Shown piece after piece: positions 1-11,846 of a stretch of DNA of 64,000 nucleotides (positions within the stretch are counted from its first letter, which is position 1; the number at the start of each line of letters is the position of its first letter). The stretch lies in contig NW_026570343.1 in the NCBI RefSeq assembly GCF_019649055.1, forward strand, positions 186,001 through 250,000, in the 5' to 3' direction. The notes beneath the pieces were generated by a model, which was not told the origin of the DNA, searched no databases, and worked only from the letters and a program-made list of their open reading frames with translations. The DNA is from Paramacrobiotus metropolitanus (taxonomy: Eukaryota > Tardigrada > Eutardigrada > Parachela > Macrobiotidae). The position numbers and the translations under genes are program-made.

Positions 1-154
1 CCGTGCATGTGTGCATTTGGTGGCGGTGACCGACGAACGGACATCCCCAGTTACATGGGATGTGAGTATATACGGCCACCGCGCATTAGTGCATCTCTTC
101 AAAATGCCACCGTGCATGTGTGCATTTGGTGGCGGTGACCGACGAACGGACATC
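1..154. repeat. Minisatellite, about 109-bp period
   Basis: The 45 bases at 1-45 recur exactly at 110-154, giving a 109-bp period. The core GGTGGCGGTGACCGACGAAC also appears in near-identical form, on the opposite strand, in the 102-103 bp tandem repeat at 54201-54450, so this is a dispersed minisatellite family. No coding potential is supported. Confidence 0.8.
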
Positions 155-644
155 ACGCTTCCCATTAATTCTGAACATAGAAGACCTTCGTTACGCTTCG
201 GTCGAAAATTTTGGCATTTTTCAGTTTGTTCATTGGCAAATCCGGTTGAAATTAATGAAAAATAATATTATATAGATAATATATATAAATACAATTCGGA
301 TGTAGTGACGTAGTGGCATGGCAACAGTGGTTGCCATTGTGGCTGTGAGATGTGCTGCGATATTTAGTCTGCGTTTGAGCAGCTCCCTGGCTGCTAATAA
401 ATATGCGCCAGGTCGTGACAGATGTGAAATTTCGGAATTGTTAGGTGTGCTCATTTGTAAATCTGGTTGAAAGAAGTATAAAGGGGTTCTGCTATAAATC
501 CGATAAATTTAATTTGACGGGCATTGCTAACAAGCCGGGAGCCCAGATAAGGGAGAGTGCTATAAGGGGAGCCCACATAAGGCAGCATTCGAAGTATGCA
601 TGTAATGTGCTGGATGCTGTGGTTCAGTGTTTGTATTATGTACT
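155..644. other. Intergenic, nothing recognised
   Basis: AT-rich sequence between the minisatellite and the LINE tail. Only short shadow ORFs are present and I see no domain or RNA gene. Confidence 0.5.
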
Positions 645-665
645 TAAGTTAAGTTAAGTTTATTG
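645..665 (-). repeat. LINE 3' tail microsatellite (TTAAG)n
   Basis: Short tandem TTAAG units sit just beyond the stop codon side of the reverse transcriptase at 778-2364. On the minus strand this is the 3' end of the element. A short tandem-repeat tail rather than poly(A) is typical of CR1/L2-type non-LTR elements. Confidence 0.5.
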
Positions 666-777
666 ATTTAACGTCCGCACACAATCAGGGTTTAGACCCA
701 ATCCGGTGCAGCAGACACGTCATCAGAAACAAAAGAACAAGCATAGAACAGCAGCAGACTAACAGTTTCATAAGTAT

Positions 778-2364
778 TCACATTTCCAACAGGGACACAT
801 GTTTAGGGCGGTAAAACTTTTTCAAGGACACAACGGATTTCCAGTCAACGCGATTCAAAGCTTCTGTAAATCTTCCAAGACTCTGATAAGCTTCTGCTGG
901 AATCTGCAAGTCATTCCAAATTCTCGCCAACCGATAGGCAAACGATCTGTCCGATGGAGGCAGTTTGTGACCGCAGAAGTTTGATCCAGTCGCAACAATC
1001 GGGCAAGGGTGTTTGATAATCCTTTGTCGATGACGCGTAGCACCTGAAACACCAGAACACACAGCGGTATCTTTGCGAAACAACTGGTCCCCATAAGGAA
1101 CTGAGCTGTACACGAATTTGTGCGTCAGCTGAGGATTACGCTTTAAATTTCGAAGTACAATCGGCTCCCACTGAAGCTCTTTTAGCCTGCCAGTATAGTC
1201 ATTTCTGTCACTATTAAGATGCAACGATTTGACAAATCTCTTTTGAACGTTCTCTATGTTATCGACTAGACCTTTCTGTGTAGGAAACGTTACGGACGCA
1301 GAGTAATCGGAGACAGATAGAACAAGACTCGTATACAATATACAACGAGCCGACAAGTTGCGAGCACGAAACAATGTGCTAAGGTACCTCAACCGCTTCA
1401 GCATCCTACCAGACACATTCTCTGACTGTAGCTTCCACTTTAGGCTGCGATCTAAATGAATGCCCAAGTATTTCGCGGAATTAACATTCGGGACACCCTC
1501 CCCGTTAACCTGATAAGACTGAGATAATTTCACGCTGGATGAGAACTTAATGCAAACTGATTTTGTCGCGTTGAAAATCAAATTATGGTTTCGCGCCCAT
1601 TCCGTAACAGCATCAAGATCCTTCTGAAACGCAATCTCATCTGCACCTGACGCAATAATTTTACATACCATCACGTCATCAGCAAATATCATCATATCAC
1701 TACCTTGGCCACAAACAGCAGGCAAGTCATTAAGCATACTAATAAAGGCAGTAGGACCGATACGTGAACCCTGGGGGACTCCGCTTGCAGCCGGTAAGAA
1801 AACCGACTTTTCATTATTGATAACAACCGACTGCGACCGATTAGATAGGTAGCTACTGATAAGATTTACAATGTCTGACGTAACATTTAATGTACATAAT
1901 TTTTCGAGAAAAATCGAGTGGTCAACTTTATCGAAAGCCTTACTGCAGTCTAGCAGCACAACATCGACACGTTTACCGCGAGCTCTTGCATCCGCTAATT
2001 TTTTACAAAACAATATTAACAGCAACTCAGTTGAACGCTTCTCGCGATATGCAAACTGTTTGTCCGTGAAATCGCCGATTTGAGCTGACAAAATTTTACA
2101 GATGCATTTTTCAAAAATTTTCGACAAAGGGTGTAACATCGCTATTGGACGCCAGTCTGCAGGATCGGTCTGATCAGCAGCCTGCTTTCCAACCGGTGTC
2201 ACGAAAAACGTCTTCCAGAACGTAGGGAATTTGCTGTTTGTTAAGCAGTTATCGACCGGAACGCAGCGAAGGTCCTCTAATTCAGACAAAATCAAAAAGG
2301 TGCTGTCTGTCTTTCCGTTATGGAAGTAAGAAATGACGTCATACAAGGAAGTAAACGTCCCCAA
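778..2364 (-). pseudogene. Non-LTR (CR1/Jockey-like) reverse transcriptase, 5'-truncated
   Basis: The 528-residue frame encodes a LINE reverse transcriptase that copies element RNA into a nicked chromosomal site. Visible motifs are LLDCSKAFDKV at about residues 137-147, SGVPQGS at 194-200 and the catalytic FADD at 227-230, followed by thumb and C-terminal regions. The apurinic endonuclease and ORF1 expected upstream are missing, and the first 15 residues are translated from the short repeat at 2336-2430, so the real homology starts only around residue 40. This is a dead 5'-truncated copy, the usual product of incomplete target-primed reverse transcription. The catalytic residues look intact, suggesting moderate age. 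Assignment to the CR1/Jockey side rests on overall motif style; the exact clade is unsure. Confidence 0.8.
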
Positions 2365-2430
2365 ACAAGGAAGTAAAGAAAATTATGTCATATAAGGGAG
2401 CCGGAAATGACGTCATATAAGGAAGTAAAA
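2336..2430. repeat. Short direct repeats with TGACGTCATA motif
   Basis: Variants of GACGTCATAYAAGGAAGTAAA occur at about 2336-2358 and 2409-2430, with a diverged copy between them. The unit contains the palindrome TGACGTCA, which matches the CRE/ATF site consensus; any regulatory role is conjecture. It abuts the truncated 5' end of the LINE. Confidence 0.5.
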
Positions 2431-3523
2431 ATTTTTTTCAGAGAAAGGTCACCCCATAGGCTCAAAGGAGCACCAGCCGTTGTAAGGTCACCGTAAAATC
2501 TGAAATTTGCGACAAACATTTCTTTACTGGTCCTGCTATCTGCCCTTCTGAAAAATTTTACACGGGTCAGGCCCTGGAGTTGCCGAGAAAGGCTTATTTC
2601 AAGGCAAACATAGCTGGTGCTGTTTAACTTTACTTTGGTGGTATGACGTTGGCGAAGCCTTTTGTTTATGTTAAAGTTGATCTGGGAAACCGTTTCAGTC
2701 AGTGAAATAGCAAGCAGATATTTTTTGGAATTCAAAAATCCGTCTTTAGCTCTTGATAATAAGAATAGTTATTGCTACTCCGACACCAATCTCCTTTTTA
2801 TTGTTCAGTGCAACCCCCCTGTATAACTTCTACACCCCACGATTGATGCCCCATCCCTTCTCTGAGTAAATTTTGGAATATCATAAATTTTCATAGGTTT
2901 AAGGGGACCCCTAGCCGCAGTTGGGTGGGTTCGGGAAAACGGGAATAGCTTGGGAACGGTGACCGGATATGTGTCTTTACTCTTCTGAGTGAACGCAGAG
3001 AGAATTTAGCTACACAATGGTGTAGCGCGATCCTCTCTGCCCTGTGTGTAGACCGAGCTATTCATCGTACAAAGAAAAAATTTCAAATTGAAATACTGAA
3101 TGAGAAAGTTTCTTCGTTTTAAACCAAATGCGTATCACTTAACGTGTTTTTGACTGGAAAGGTTATATACCGAAGGTTATATACCGAGATCGGATGTATA
3201 ATGTTATTGAAAATACAGATCACAGCCTGATATTTTGTCGCATAGCCTAATCATATAACACACAAAACTTGTATTAATTTTGACAGCAACTCACTTGTTA
3301 ATAGTAAAACAGAATTATGACATAATTCAGTACATGCGTCGGACCATGGAAGTTATTATGGCAAGAATACAGCCCATACGTAAGCAATCATTAGCAATGT
3401 TACTAACTGTTTCAATTTATGTAAACCGAACGCTATAAAGACGGGGTACAAAGTATGAACATGCGTTGCAGAGTCCTTTTTAGGTGGCTTAAAAACCAGA
3501 AGATAAAGAAAATCCGCACTTAC
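2431..3523. other. Intergenic, no gene recognised
   Basis: No conserved reading frame. A possible last exon of the HSP70-like gene at 3524-5822 could lie at about 3357-3430 (acceptor TTTATAG), ending in a hydrophobic stretch, but this is speculative. Confidence 0.4.
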
Positions 3524-5822
3524 GAACAATTGCCCGACCCGTGACTGCATCGGGAAAGATAATCCGAACACTTTCAGAATTGTGGCGAGTGAACTCGACC
3601 ACCACCGTATCTGGCTCCTCCCGCACTCGGTTCATCTTATTCGGCCGTACAATGGAAAGTGTATGCTTCAGCATGTGCGCAATGTACAGATGGCAGGAGA
3701 CTTCATCGCATACTTGAACGATAATAACCAGACCCTGCACCGGGCAGCGAGTGACGGAGACAATACTGGCGCGTAATTCGGGGGCTTCCTCAGCGTTCTC
3801 AGTGTCCACTTGGTCGGAAACGAGAGCCGCAAACGCACCCAAAGAGGAATAATACGGCTTTTTTAGTAATGTTTCCGCTGAAAATATTCAGTTCATGATT
3901 AATTTGTTTAAATAAAATTATGTCAGCAGGTGCCACATTAGACTGCTGGGCGTAAATTAGCATTACGTTTTGTATGTAAGCACTCACCGTTAGCAGCAAA
4001 AGGAAACGCGATTTGAATGTCGCGTAGTCGCGCCTTATAGTCCTCTATAAACGGCCCATAATCGGCGGGCTTCTTGGCTATAAACCACAGACTGCTCCGG
4101 CCAACGTCGCACCGATACTTAAGGGGCACCTGCAGCCACAAATGGTCTTTTGGGTAGTGCTCTTCCTGCAACTTGATGTGGACATCTACTCCCACCACCA
4201 TATTGATAAGCACAACAGGCTGGTCGTCTTTCTGCGACGGGCATTCCAGTTGGATGCAGTGCACTTTTGCATAAGTTTGCCTCGCGCATGGTCCGGAGAA
4301 GACGACAATCGGAAATAATACAGGTACTCCGTTTCTCATGCCCACCCATGGAGAGTTCGCCAGAAAGTACAGCATCCGGTCGCTCGGTGACGAAAGTATC
4401 CCGCGTCGGTTGAGCCGGATCGTAGGTGACCTTCACCAGCAGACTATCCATCACTTCTCCCATGTCCAGTGCGGTTCCATCCTCCAGTCGACAAACCACA
4501 TTCCTTCGACTGGCATTCGGACAGCTTCCCACCAGTCTACTGGCAATCGCTGCACCGTACGACTCGGCATTGTCCTCATAAGTCGCTGCCCCGGCAAACA
4601 CTGGACTATTAGTTAACTGTTCCAGTGCGCTGCGCAGCCATTCCCACCGAGAATTCTCCCCGACCAGCAACACCTCCACTTTTCCGTTGATGCACTGGGT
4701 GTCTTCGTCCATGATACCTAATTTCATCAACTCCGCAGTGACATGCTGTTGAATGGCGTTAACGCGCGGCTCCAACACCGCATAGCACGCTGCCCGCGTG
4801 TACGTTACAGCGTATGCGGTGTCTGGTGCACACACGACGACCTTCTCAATGTGGGATTTGTTAAACCTGGCCACTTGATCCAGACACTTTTCAGTCAGCT
4901 CCGCTCGGAAATGCTCATCCAACGCTGGCATACCGACGCGCACCAGTTCCGGATATATATCTTCTATTAAATCTTTCCGAAAATCACCAAAACAATTCCA
5001 TAGGACATTCTCTGGGACTTGATTGCAAATTGGCCGGGTATTCCGGCTTCGATTACTCGGGTATTTGACCATATAATTGGTGCTGTACACCCTGAAGGCA
5101 TTGATCTGGAGGTGCACCGTGTCGGCACTGTACACCAGACGAACCCGTGGCGTTTTTGGCGATGGATGGACGGTCCAGTGTCAGAACGGTGTACGTTAGC
5201 GAAATGGCCGTCGTATCCGCGATACAAAGAACATTCAGGACGTCGTTTTTCTTCCCCGCATTAATCACCGCTTGCCGCATCTCGGGAACAGCGTGAAGAC
5301 CATGCGACAACACCATCGCCACGCAGCTGGGACTCTTTCCGCGTTTGACTATTACGATCCTCTTGATGAAGCCGAACATATCGGTTAACGCCGCCGATAC
5401 ACTTACCAACGACTTGTTCTTGCTGAAACCGCACTCCAGCAGTAGATGTTTAACGGGCACGGAGGGTTGATTGCCGGCGTCCGCGTGGTTTTTGGCTGCT
5501 TTAAAATCAAAATGCCAATGGGTGCGGTCAACCTTGCGAGTAGCCATGGCGGAGAAGGTCTTGTGGGACGCCGTCAGCGAACTCCGCCACCGATGTTTGG
5601 TGGAATTTGATATCCACTCCCAAGTGTAGTCCAGTCATTCTCTCCACACACTGTCCTAATAGGAGTCACCGAGCTCCTACACTGGCAATCAGGTGCGCAG
5701 GTACTGTACGTGAAGAAATAAAAGCTGCACTTACTTATGTCGCGTAAACTGTTGAAGGTGAGAACATGCAGATCACTCCGTATACTGTGATTCTCTCCGT
5801 CGGGATTAAATGCTTTCCGCAC
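3524..5822 (-). pseudogene. Divergent HSP70-like gene with several frame breaks
   Basis: Pieces of an HSP70/actin-fold chaperone ATPase can be followed across frames. One segment has the layout of the HSP70 region before NEPTAAAIAY (5547-5170), then a middle part ends in LLVGENSRWEWLRSALEQL and an AESYGAAIAS stretch, resembling the VGGSSRIP..NPDEAVAYGAA region of the nucleotide-binding domain. A substrate-binding-domain-like part ends FPFAANG at a GTGAGT donor (exon end 3988), matching the place of DANGIL in true HSP70s. A further exon 3877-3524 ends at GTAAGT, and an upstream exon ends about 5735 at GTAAGT. Frame changes occur near 5530, 5170 (a run of five A) and 4370 and are not explained by introns. 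The canonical DLGGGT is not visible. It is either a decayed paralogue or a very divergent gene with assembly indels. The 5' end is unresolved. Confidence 0.5.
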
Positions 5823-7753
5823 GTGAACCGATCACGTAAGCAAGGCGTTGAACTGCTTTCAGGAAGTCAATGTTCTACAGTGAGATAAATATCCAAAATT
5901 TCATAATTTATGATCGCAGCTAATTAACTTAGTTATTGTATTACCGCAGTAGCACTAAGCAAGCACGCAACTGAATTAATTTACCTAAAACTATAAAGCG
6001 ACAGATGAAAATTACATAACGCGACTATGCAGCAATGGAACTTGGTGCTGAACGTTGTGTTACTCTGTATTTGTACTCTTTATATGGCTACTATATGGTT
6101 TACATCCAGTTGGCCAACCGAAGCCAGCACAGAGCATGTCAAGAAAAATTGCTCACCGTTTACTCACTCATAAGCGGGCTTGCTTTCACTTCTAGAAAAC
6201 CATCCTGCCGAAAAAAACGACGCTTATCACGTGCGTACTAATGACAACAGAGACCCGTGTTTGCTATCTTAATAATAATTATTAGTATCCACAAACACAC
6301 ACACACACACCGTAATGTTGCTGTACTGGCAACAAACCTGATACACAACTAGATATGTCAACAGTCCGAGTTGTTCTCCGGAAGTAGTTCGAAGTTCCCC
6401 ATGGTTAACTTCATCGGTTGATCGTGACGGAATCACTTTCAAACGAAAATTGAACTTTTTTTCTTCTGGTTTTTTGTAATAGTAGACGGTCCAGTAGACA
6501 ATCGTTCGTGTTCGTAGCAACCAGCAACAATCAGAGAAAATCCTTATTCTGCGCATTGAAGGATGCACCGCTTTTTGGTTTCCAGGAATTAAGATGTCTT
6601 AGAGCATAACATGAGTTACAGCCAAGGTGGCAAACTGTAAACTTCTCAGAAATGCAAAATCTTACTTAAACGTTGCAGTGTTATTGATATATGATGTATG
6701 TTACTACATACTCATAACGCAAAAACACGGATTCCTAATGAGACTTTACCTCCAAGATGTTTCTAACTCGAATGAACCGTCGTGGTTTTGCAAGAACATA
6801 CAAGCTATGAAATATGCATAAGAAATCATCATTGCAAAGATATCAGTTCAAACGTGACATAAACAACAAACTGTTGCATAACCGGCTACATCACTCACAA
6901 GAGTATTTGTAGCACTACAGGTGATTACTCATCACACAGCATTATTGAATAAATTATACGATGTCAAAAGTATGATCTAACAGGGGATGAACGGCTAGTT
7001 CACCCCTGTGCGCGAACAGAAACGGAAACTGAACGCCAACACACTGCACACTTTATCTCTACACATACATCACATCAAAGGCCACCGCAGCACCTTGCTG
7101 CGGGGCAAAATGGAAAAAGCATCCAGCTCAGACGACGAAATCTAGCAACTGAAGAATCTACCAGATTTAGAATCTGGTAGATGGAGAAAAACACGGCAAA
7201 AACAGCAAAACAACCTAGCAGCCGCCTGTGCGCGGGTGAACGGAGAGGCCACTCCTCCTCACAGTATGTTACTACAGGCATAAACATACAACATAGCATG
7301 TTAACTCATACAAATCACGCAATGTACTCTTACTCATTAGTTCAAAAAAATTATGACGTATGCGTTTCGCTTGGTTTTTCACGCGGATTCTCTCTCACTG
7401 AAGGACGATTAGCATGTTAATCGATGTTAAGTTAGGTAGACGCGATCACGTCGCCTCTCTCTATCAGACTGACCATTGTGCTGCACATCCTTGTCTTGAT
7501 CTACTTGCGCATCTTGCTGGCTGCCTATCAGTCGCCTTTTTCATCAAATGCATTGAATAGATGTCACTTTTAGTTGAAAATATTCTGCGACCAGACTACT
7601 GCCTAATCGCTCAATGTTTTTGCACACAGCACTTAAGGTAATAGGATATCAATCAAGTACTCAGTGGCCTTTAGCGCGAGAAACTCCCAATCCCCCTCAG
7701 CCACATCCGATTATCTCGAGTGAACTTGACACTTATTTTCTTCCATCCCGAAA
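5823..7753. other. Gene-poor region
   Basis: Nothing with recognisable coding content. It holds a short (CA)n tract at about 6289-6311 and a perfect hairpin at 7156-7182. The last part probably includes the 5' flank of the DIRS-type element. Confidence 0.5.
7156..7182. repeat. Perfect 12-bp hairpin
   Basis: ATCTACCAGATT at 7156-7167 and its exact reverse complement at 7171-7182 are separated by TAG. It may be a relic of a foldback element; no function is implied. Confidence 0.7.
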
Positions 7754-9067
7754 ATGACTAGACGTGGTAACCGAGGACGGCAGCCAGCGAAAAGCGCACC
7801 CACGACGTCCACCAGGGCGAGACGGACCACCACCGCCGGTAACCCACCCACCACCGCAAGCGACTCTGAAGCCCAGGAGCCGACAGTGCATTCGCTCGCG
7901 CAGCAGCAGAAAAAATATCAGGAACAGCTGGACAAAATTCTTGCAACAATGGAGCATCTGGCACCACCGTCCCCACCGCCGCCACAGCCAGCACCACCAC
8001 CACCGGAACCTGTTTTTTGGCGCCATCAGCACGGGAGAAGGTCCCAAATCCATCAAAACTCCGGCCGCTGTCTCCTTCCTCCATCCTACAGATCCAGCTC
8101 GGAGACGACTTCGGTAGAATCGTGCACCAGACTGGTCACAACGGACACTCCACCACCCGCAAGCGTAAACGCAGTGAAGAAAAAGGTAAGCCTAGCAGCT
8201 CGCAATCATCTGCTAGCAGTGAATCATTGGACACAATGCCAGTACGCTTGCCGGCCCGCGAGCGCGTTGGGAGACGCCCTGACGTCTTCAGCCGACTTGG
8301 GCCGCTGCGAGGAACTGCTGCCGGTAACACCACCATCCCTCCTCTCCCGCAACATTTTCCTTCGCTGGACAAGAAGCTCGTGAAAAAGCTGCTCGACCAC
8401 ACCGAATACACTGATCTGGACTCACTCTTTCTAAAGAACCGCCTTCAAAAACCAAAGAGGCTGGACTCCAAAATGGTGTTCGAAAACGAAAAGGTTACCA
8501 TTACGCCCGAAGACGGGAAAGCTCGAATTACCTGTGTCACATCATGGATGCGCGCCTGCGGCGTCTTCGCCAGTTACCGCTCTCACATCGCACCGGAACT
8601 AAACACGCGATTTTACAAGTACATGGACATAATTGCGTCGTACGTCGAGCGTGGGGTTCCGACCGCCAACTCGCTGGAGTACGATTGGCAGTTCCGCGTG
8701 CACATGACTGGTCACCCGTACGACTTTGACCAGTGGACTCATCAACATGAAGGTACATACATTGAATGCATCCAGAACGCGATGCACTCCGAACGCGAAA
8801 TGTCGCCGCGACCGGAGAACTAAAAACAAAAAGACGAACGCTGCCGAAACTACGGAGGAACAGATCATTACATCAGCGGCTGTCCCACACCACGGAAAGG
8901 TCAACCGGGATATGGGCAGCCCTTTCGCGCCTCTCGCCGCAGACGGGAAAATCTGTCGTAACCATAACTACGCAAACTGCCCAACACCCTGCCGCGCCGG
9001 AAGAGTCCACGCCTGCGCCAGCTGTGGTGACCGAAAGCTCAGGACGGCCTCTGCCCGAAAATGGTAA
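7754..9067 (+). pseudogene. DIRS gag-like ORF, frameshifted
   Basis: It starts at ATG 7754 with a basic N-terminus (MTRRGNRGRQPAK), then a proline-rich linker, and shifts frame near 8020 into the frame that runs to 8823. That part holds the gag core. It parallels the gag of the second DIRS copy: a 'DLDSLFLKNRLQKPKR' stretch corresponds to 'DFDGLLPKNRVERPKH', and 'AYVERGVPTA'-type sequence is shared. A further frame (to 9067) carries a Cys/His cluster, ICRNHNYANCPTPCRAGRVH, like the second zinc motif of the other copy. The first CCHC knuckle seen there is not evident here. Gag would package the element RNA; this copy cannot make an intact product. Confidence 0.6.
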
Positions 9068-9369
9068 GTAAAGAAGTGACAGTGCCGGCAAAAGCAACCA
9101 CACCGCTGCGAATCAGCGCCTTTACAGACTGGTCGCTCAACACCCAGACCCCACCCTAACTTCCTTCGTCATTACCACCCTTACTAACGGCTGCACTATC
9201 TACTACCACGGGCCTCAAAAAACGCGTACAACACCGAACGCAGCCTCCCAACGCAAACACCACGCGGAAGCGGCCTCCAATATATTTAAGGAAGTTATTG
9301 CCGGCCACAATATCGGGCCGTTCTCCACTCCACAACAACCCCATTTCGTTTGCAATGCCCTGGGCGCGC

Positions 9370-10215
9370 GACCAAAGTAAGATGGCAGCATTCGCACCAT
9401 CCTGGATTTATCCCAGCCGCATGACGACAGTGTGAACGACTACATTGACGTGACGCAACTTCCGCTAGTATACTGCACGTAGACCATGCAGTATCAATCT
9501 TGACTAAACTCGGCAGAGGCGCACTCATGGCAAAAATGGACGTGAAATCAGCTTTCCGACTGATACCTGTACGCCCAGGAAAGTGGATTCTCCTCGGCTA
9601 TAGTGGAACGGTGAGTTCTATTTTGATGTTGTGTTGCCCTTTGGGTGTAGGGCGTCGCCGTACGTTTTCAAGCGATTCGCTGGCGCAATCCACTGGATCG
9701 TGTCGAATAGCACCGGTTGGGTCAGCATGCTCCACTATGTCGACGTCTACTTGTTTGTTGGTAGATCCGAAAGTAGTCAGTGTAGCGCACTGATGTCCAC
9801 CATGACTCAGACGTGTAGTAAACTCGGGGTACCTTTGACACACGACAAGACCGAAGCGCCCGCGACTCAGCTCACGCTCCGGGGTATCCGGCTGGACTCT
9901 GTCCGACAAACCCTCAGCCTCCCCGAAAACAAACGTCAGAGCATCGAGGAAGCGCTAAAAGAATGGAGCAACCGTGACCGCTGCATCAAACAACAGCTCC
10001 AAAGCCTTTTCGCAACACTCCCGTTTGCCACCAAATGTCTACCAGCGAGCGGCCTATTTACACGAGGCATTATTGCCCTGCTCACCGACAACCGTCACGA
10101 AAAGGTCACCACTCTCAACGGCGAATTTTGTAAGGACCCGGAATGATGGAAAGAATTTCTTCCAGCTTGGAACGACACAGCGTCTTTCATCCAACCGGAT
10201 TGGAGAAGACCCGAT
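9370..10215 (+). pseudogene. DIRS reverse transcriptase fragment
   Basis: The remnants ILDLSQP, AKMDVKSAFRLIPVRPGKW, LPFGCRASPYVFKRF and LHYVDVYLFVG match, segment by segment, the reverse transcriptase at 39449-41250. The catalytic YVDD has become YVDV. Frame changes occur near 9600-9640 and a stop lies at 10144-10146. Just after a 'RRPDVLDLFT'-like segment, where RNase H should begin, the sequence jumps directly into tyrosine recombinase sequence, so an internal deletion has removed RNase H and the recombinase N-terminus. Confidence 0.7.
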
Positions 10216-10229
10216 GTCCTGGACCTTTT

Positions 10230-10660
10230 TACGGTCAGGCCAACCGGTCAGGCCACTCCGTAGGGCTGACGGCGACCGGTCGTTCCGTGTGTCCCGTGCA
10301 GGCCTACCGGAAGTACATGGCTTATGCTCAGTTCAACCCGACAGCTGAAGCACGGCCGCTCTTCATCCATCAGGACGGCAGTTACTTGACTAGGCGTTCG
10401 GTGGAAGCTGCCTCCATCGTCTCCTGGAGGAACATCCGGACCAGCCCGCGTCAACACTCACAGCTCCCGCATCGGTGCGGCAACCACCGCCGCGGTCAAC
10501 AAAGTGCCAGACCGTGTGATTCAACGCGCAGGGCGATGGAAGAGCAACTGCTACACGCGCTACATCCGGACGCCGCCATCTGCCAGGCTGAATCCTACTC
10601 CAATGGGTAACAGTTTGTTTGGGGCAGTCGGGCAGAAATGGGATATCGGAAACTCGCCGG
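10230..10660 (+). pseudogene. DIRS tyrosine recombinase fragment
   Basis: LTATGRSVCPVQAYRKYM matches LTATNRSICPVRAI of the intact recombinase at 38544-39452. After a frame change near 10440, RVIQRAGRWKSNCYTRYIR matches its C-terminal GRWKSDCVERYIR with the catalytic tyrosine. The catalytic His-x-x-Arg region survives only in degenerate form. The N-terminal half is deleted. Confidence 0.7.
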
Positions 10661-11846
10661 CGGGAGGTCCGCCTGTACCGACTCCGATTTTGCGTATGCC
10701 CAGTTCCGCCGACCTGTTCTCTCTCAGAAACCGCAACGCCGCAGTCGTTTCCGCCTACTCGCACCTGTCCACAAACGAACAAAGATACCGCGGCTAACCC
10801 AGTTTAACGGCTGTAATTCTCCAGTTCAGATGCAATAGCCGATAGCCACTTATTTCAATTTACCTCATGCTTTAATTGATAAAGCACCGTGGAAATATTT
10901 ATACACTACCCGTAAAATTTGCGACTGAAACATAAACTATCACATGCACGGACAACACCGTTTTAACTAGCATGTGTGCCAGAATGCCAACACAGAAGAG
11001 CAGCATGCAACGAGAAAAGCGTATAACTCGTTTCGATGCCACCGTCCTTTGAAGGATGACCCTTTCGCCGAGGCAGATAATGACGCGGCATCTTACTTAA
11101 ATTACTTTCGCATTAGAGTCATTGCCACGATCCTGGTACAAAAATAATAAATTATTATTATCTGGTACATTAATATATGATTTATATAACAAGAAACGCC
11201 GAAATCTTCGGACAATAAAGCCGTTAAATAATTCTTCAGACGTGATAGTGTGCCACAGCACTGCTTTAATAAAAAACTATTTACGTATTTATTACCACTG
11301 GGCACTTTTGTTGAAATCGGTTAGAAATTAATTCCAAACTGTTGTTTACGAGCCTGCCCACTATTTTCGTACGTTAAGGCACAGTATACATTCATACCCA
11401 CATGCTGGTACACTTGTTTATTGAGTGTCAAAAACGTCATATTCTGCTTGTATCTGCACAGTTCTTTAGTGTTTGTTTCATTACAAACAAATACAAGTGA
11501 AAAAGTACAAGATTGCTTTATTGCAGTATTATATGTTTGGAACTCATAAAGAATTTCTTGCCGATGAATTGTGGTTATACAGTTAGTATGTTACTGTATG
11601 TATACAGTATCAGGAAATGCTAGAAGAAAAAGGAGAAAAGCAGGTAAACAGTGCTACAGCAAAACTGATGCAAAATTATAGCATTAGGAAAAAGACTACA
11701 ATGTTAATTTCATTAAACCAGAAACTTTTTTACGACACTGCAAGGATGTTCCTACGCTTAACACTCGTGATACGTTAGTTCTAGTAAATTACAGTACACA
11801 ACAGCATTCAAAAAGTTTTATGCATGTATTCCTAAACCGACAGCGA
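10661..11846. other. Intergenic, AT-rich, no gene recognised
   Basis: It includes the 3' flank of the decayed DIRS element and the downstream region of the HSP70 gene. No conserved frame was found. Confidence 0.5.

Larger units (their letters stand above)
7754..10660 (+). mobile_element. DIRS-type retrotransposon, decayed and internally deleted
   Basis: The order is gag-like, zinc-knuckle segment, reverse transcriptase, then tyrosine recombinase, all on the plus strand. This is the order of the better-preserved minus-strand element at 38408-42699. Frame breaks, stops and a deletion that removes RNase H and half of the recombinase show it is non-functional. Termini were not resolved. Confidence 0.75.

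Noticed and set aside
7733-8084. Long antisense frames rich in Trp/Arg/Gly opposite the DIRS gag
   Set aside because: They mirror the proline-rich gag codons and have no homology of their own.
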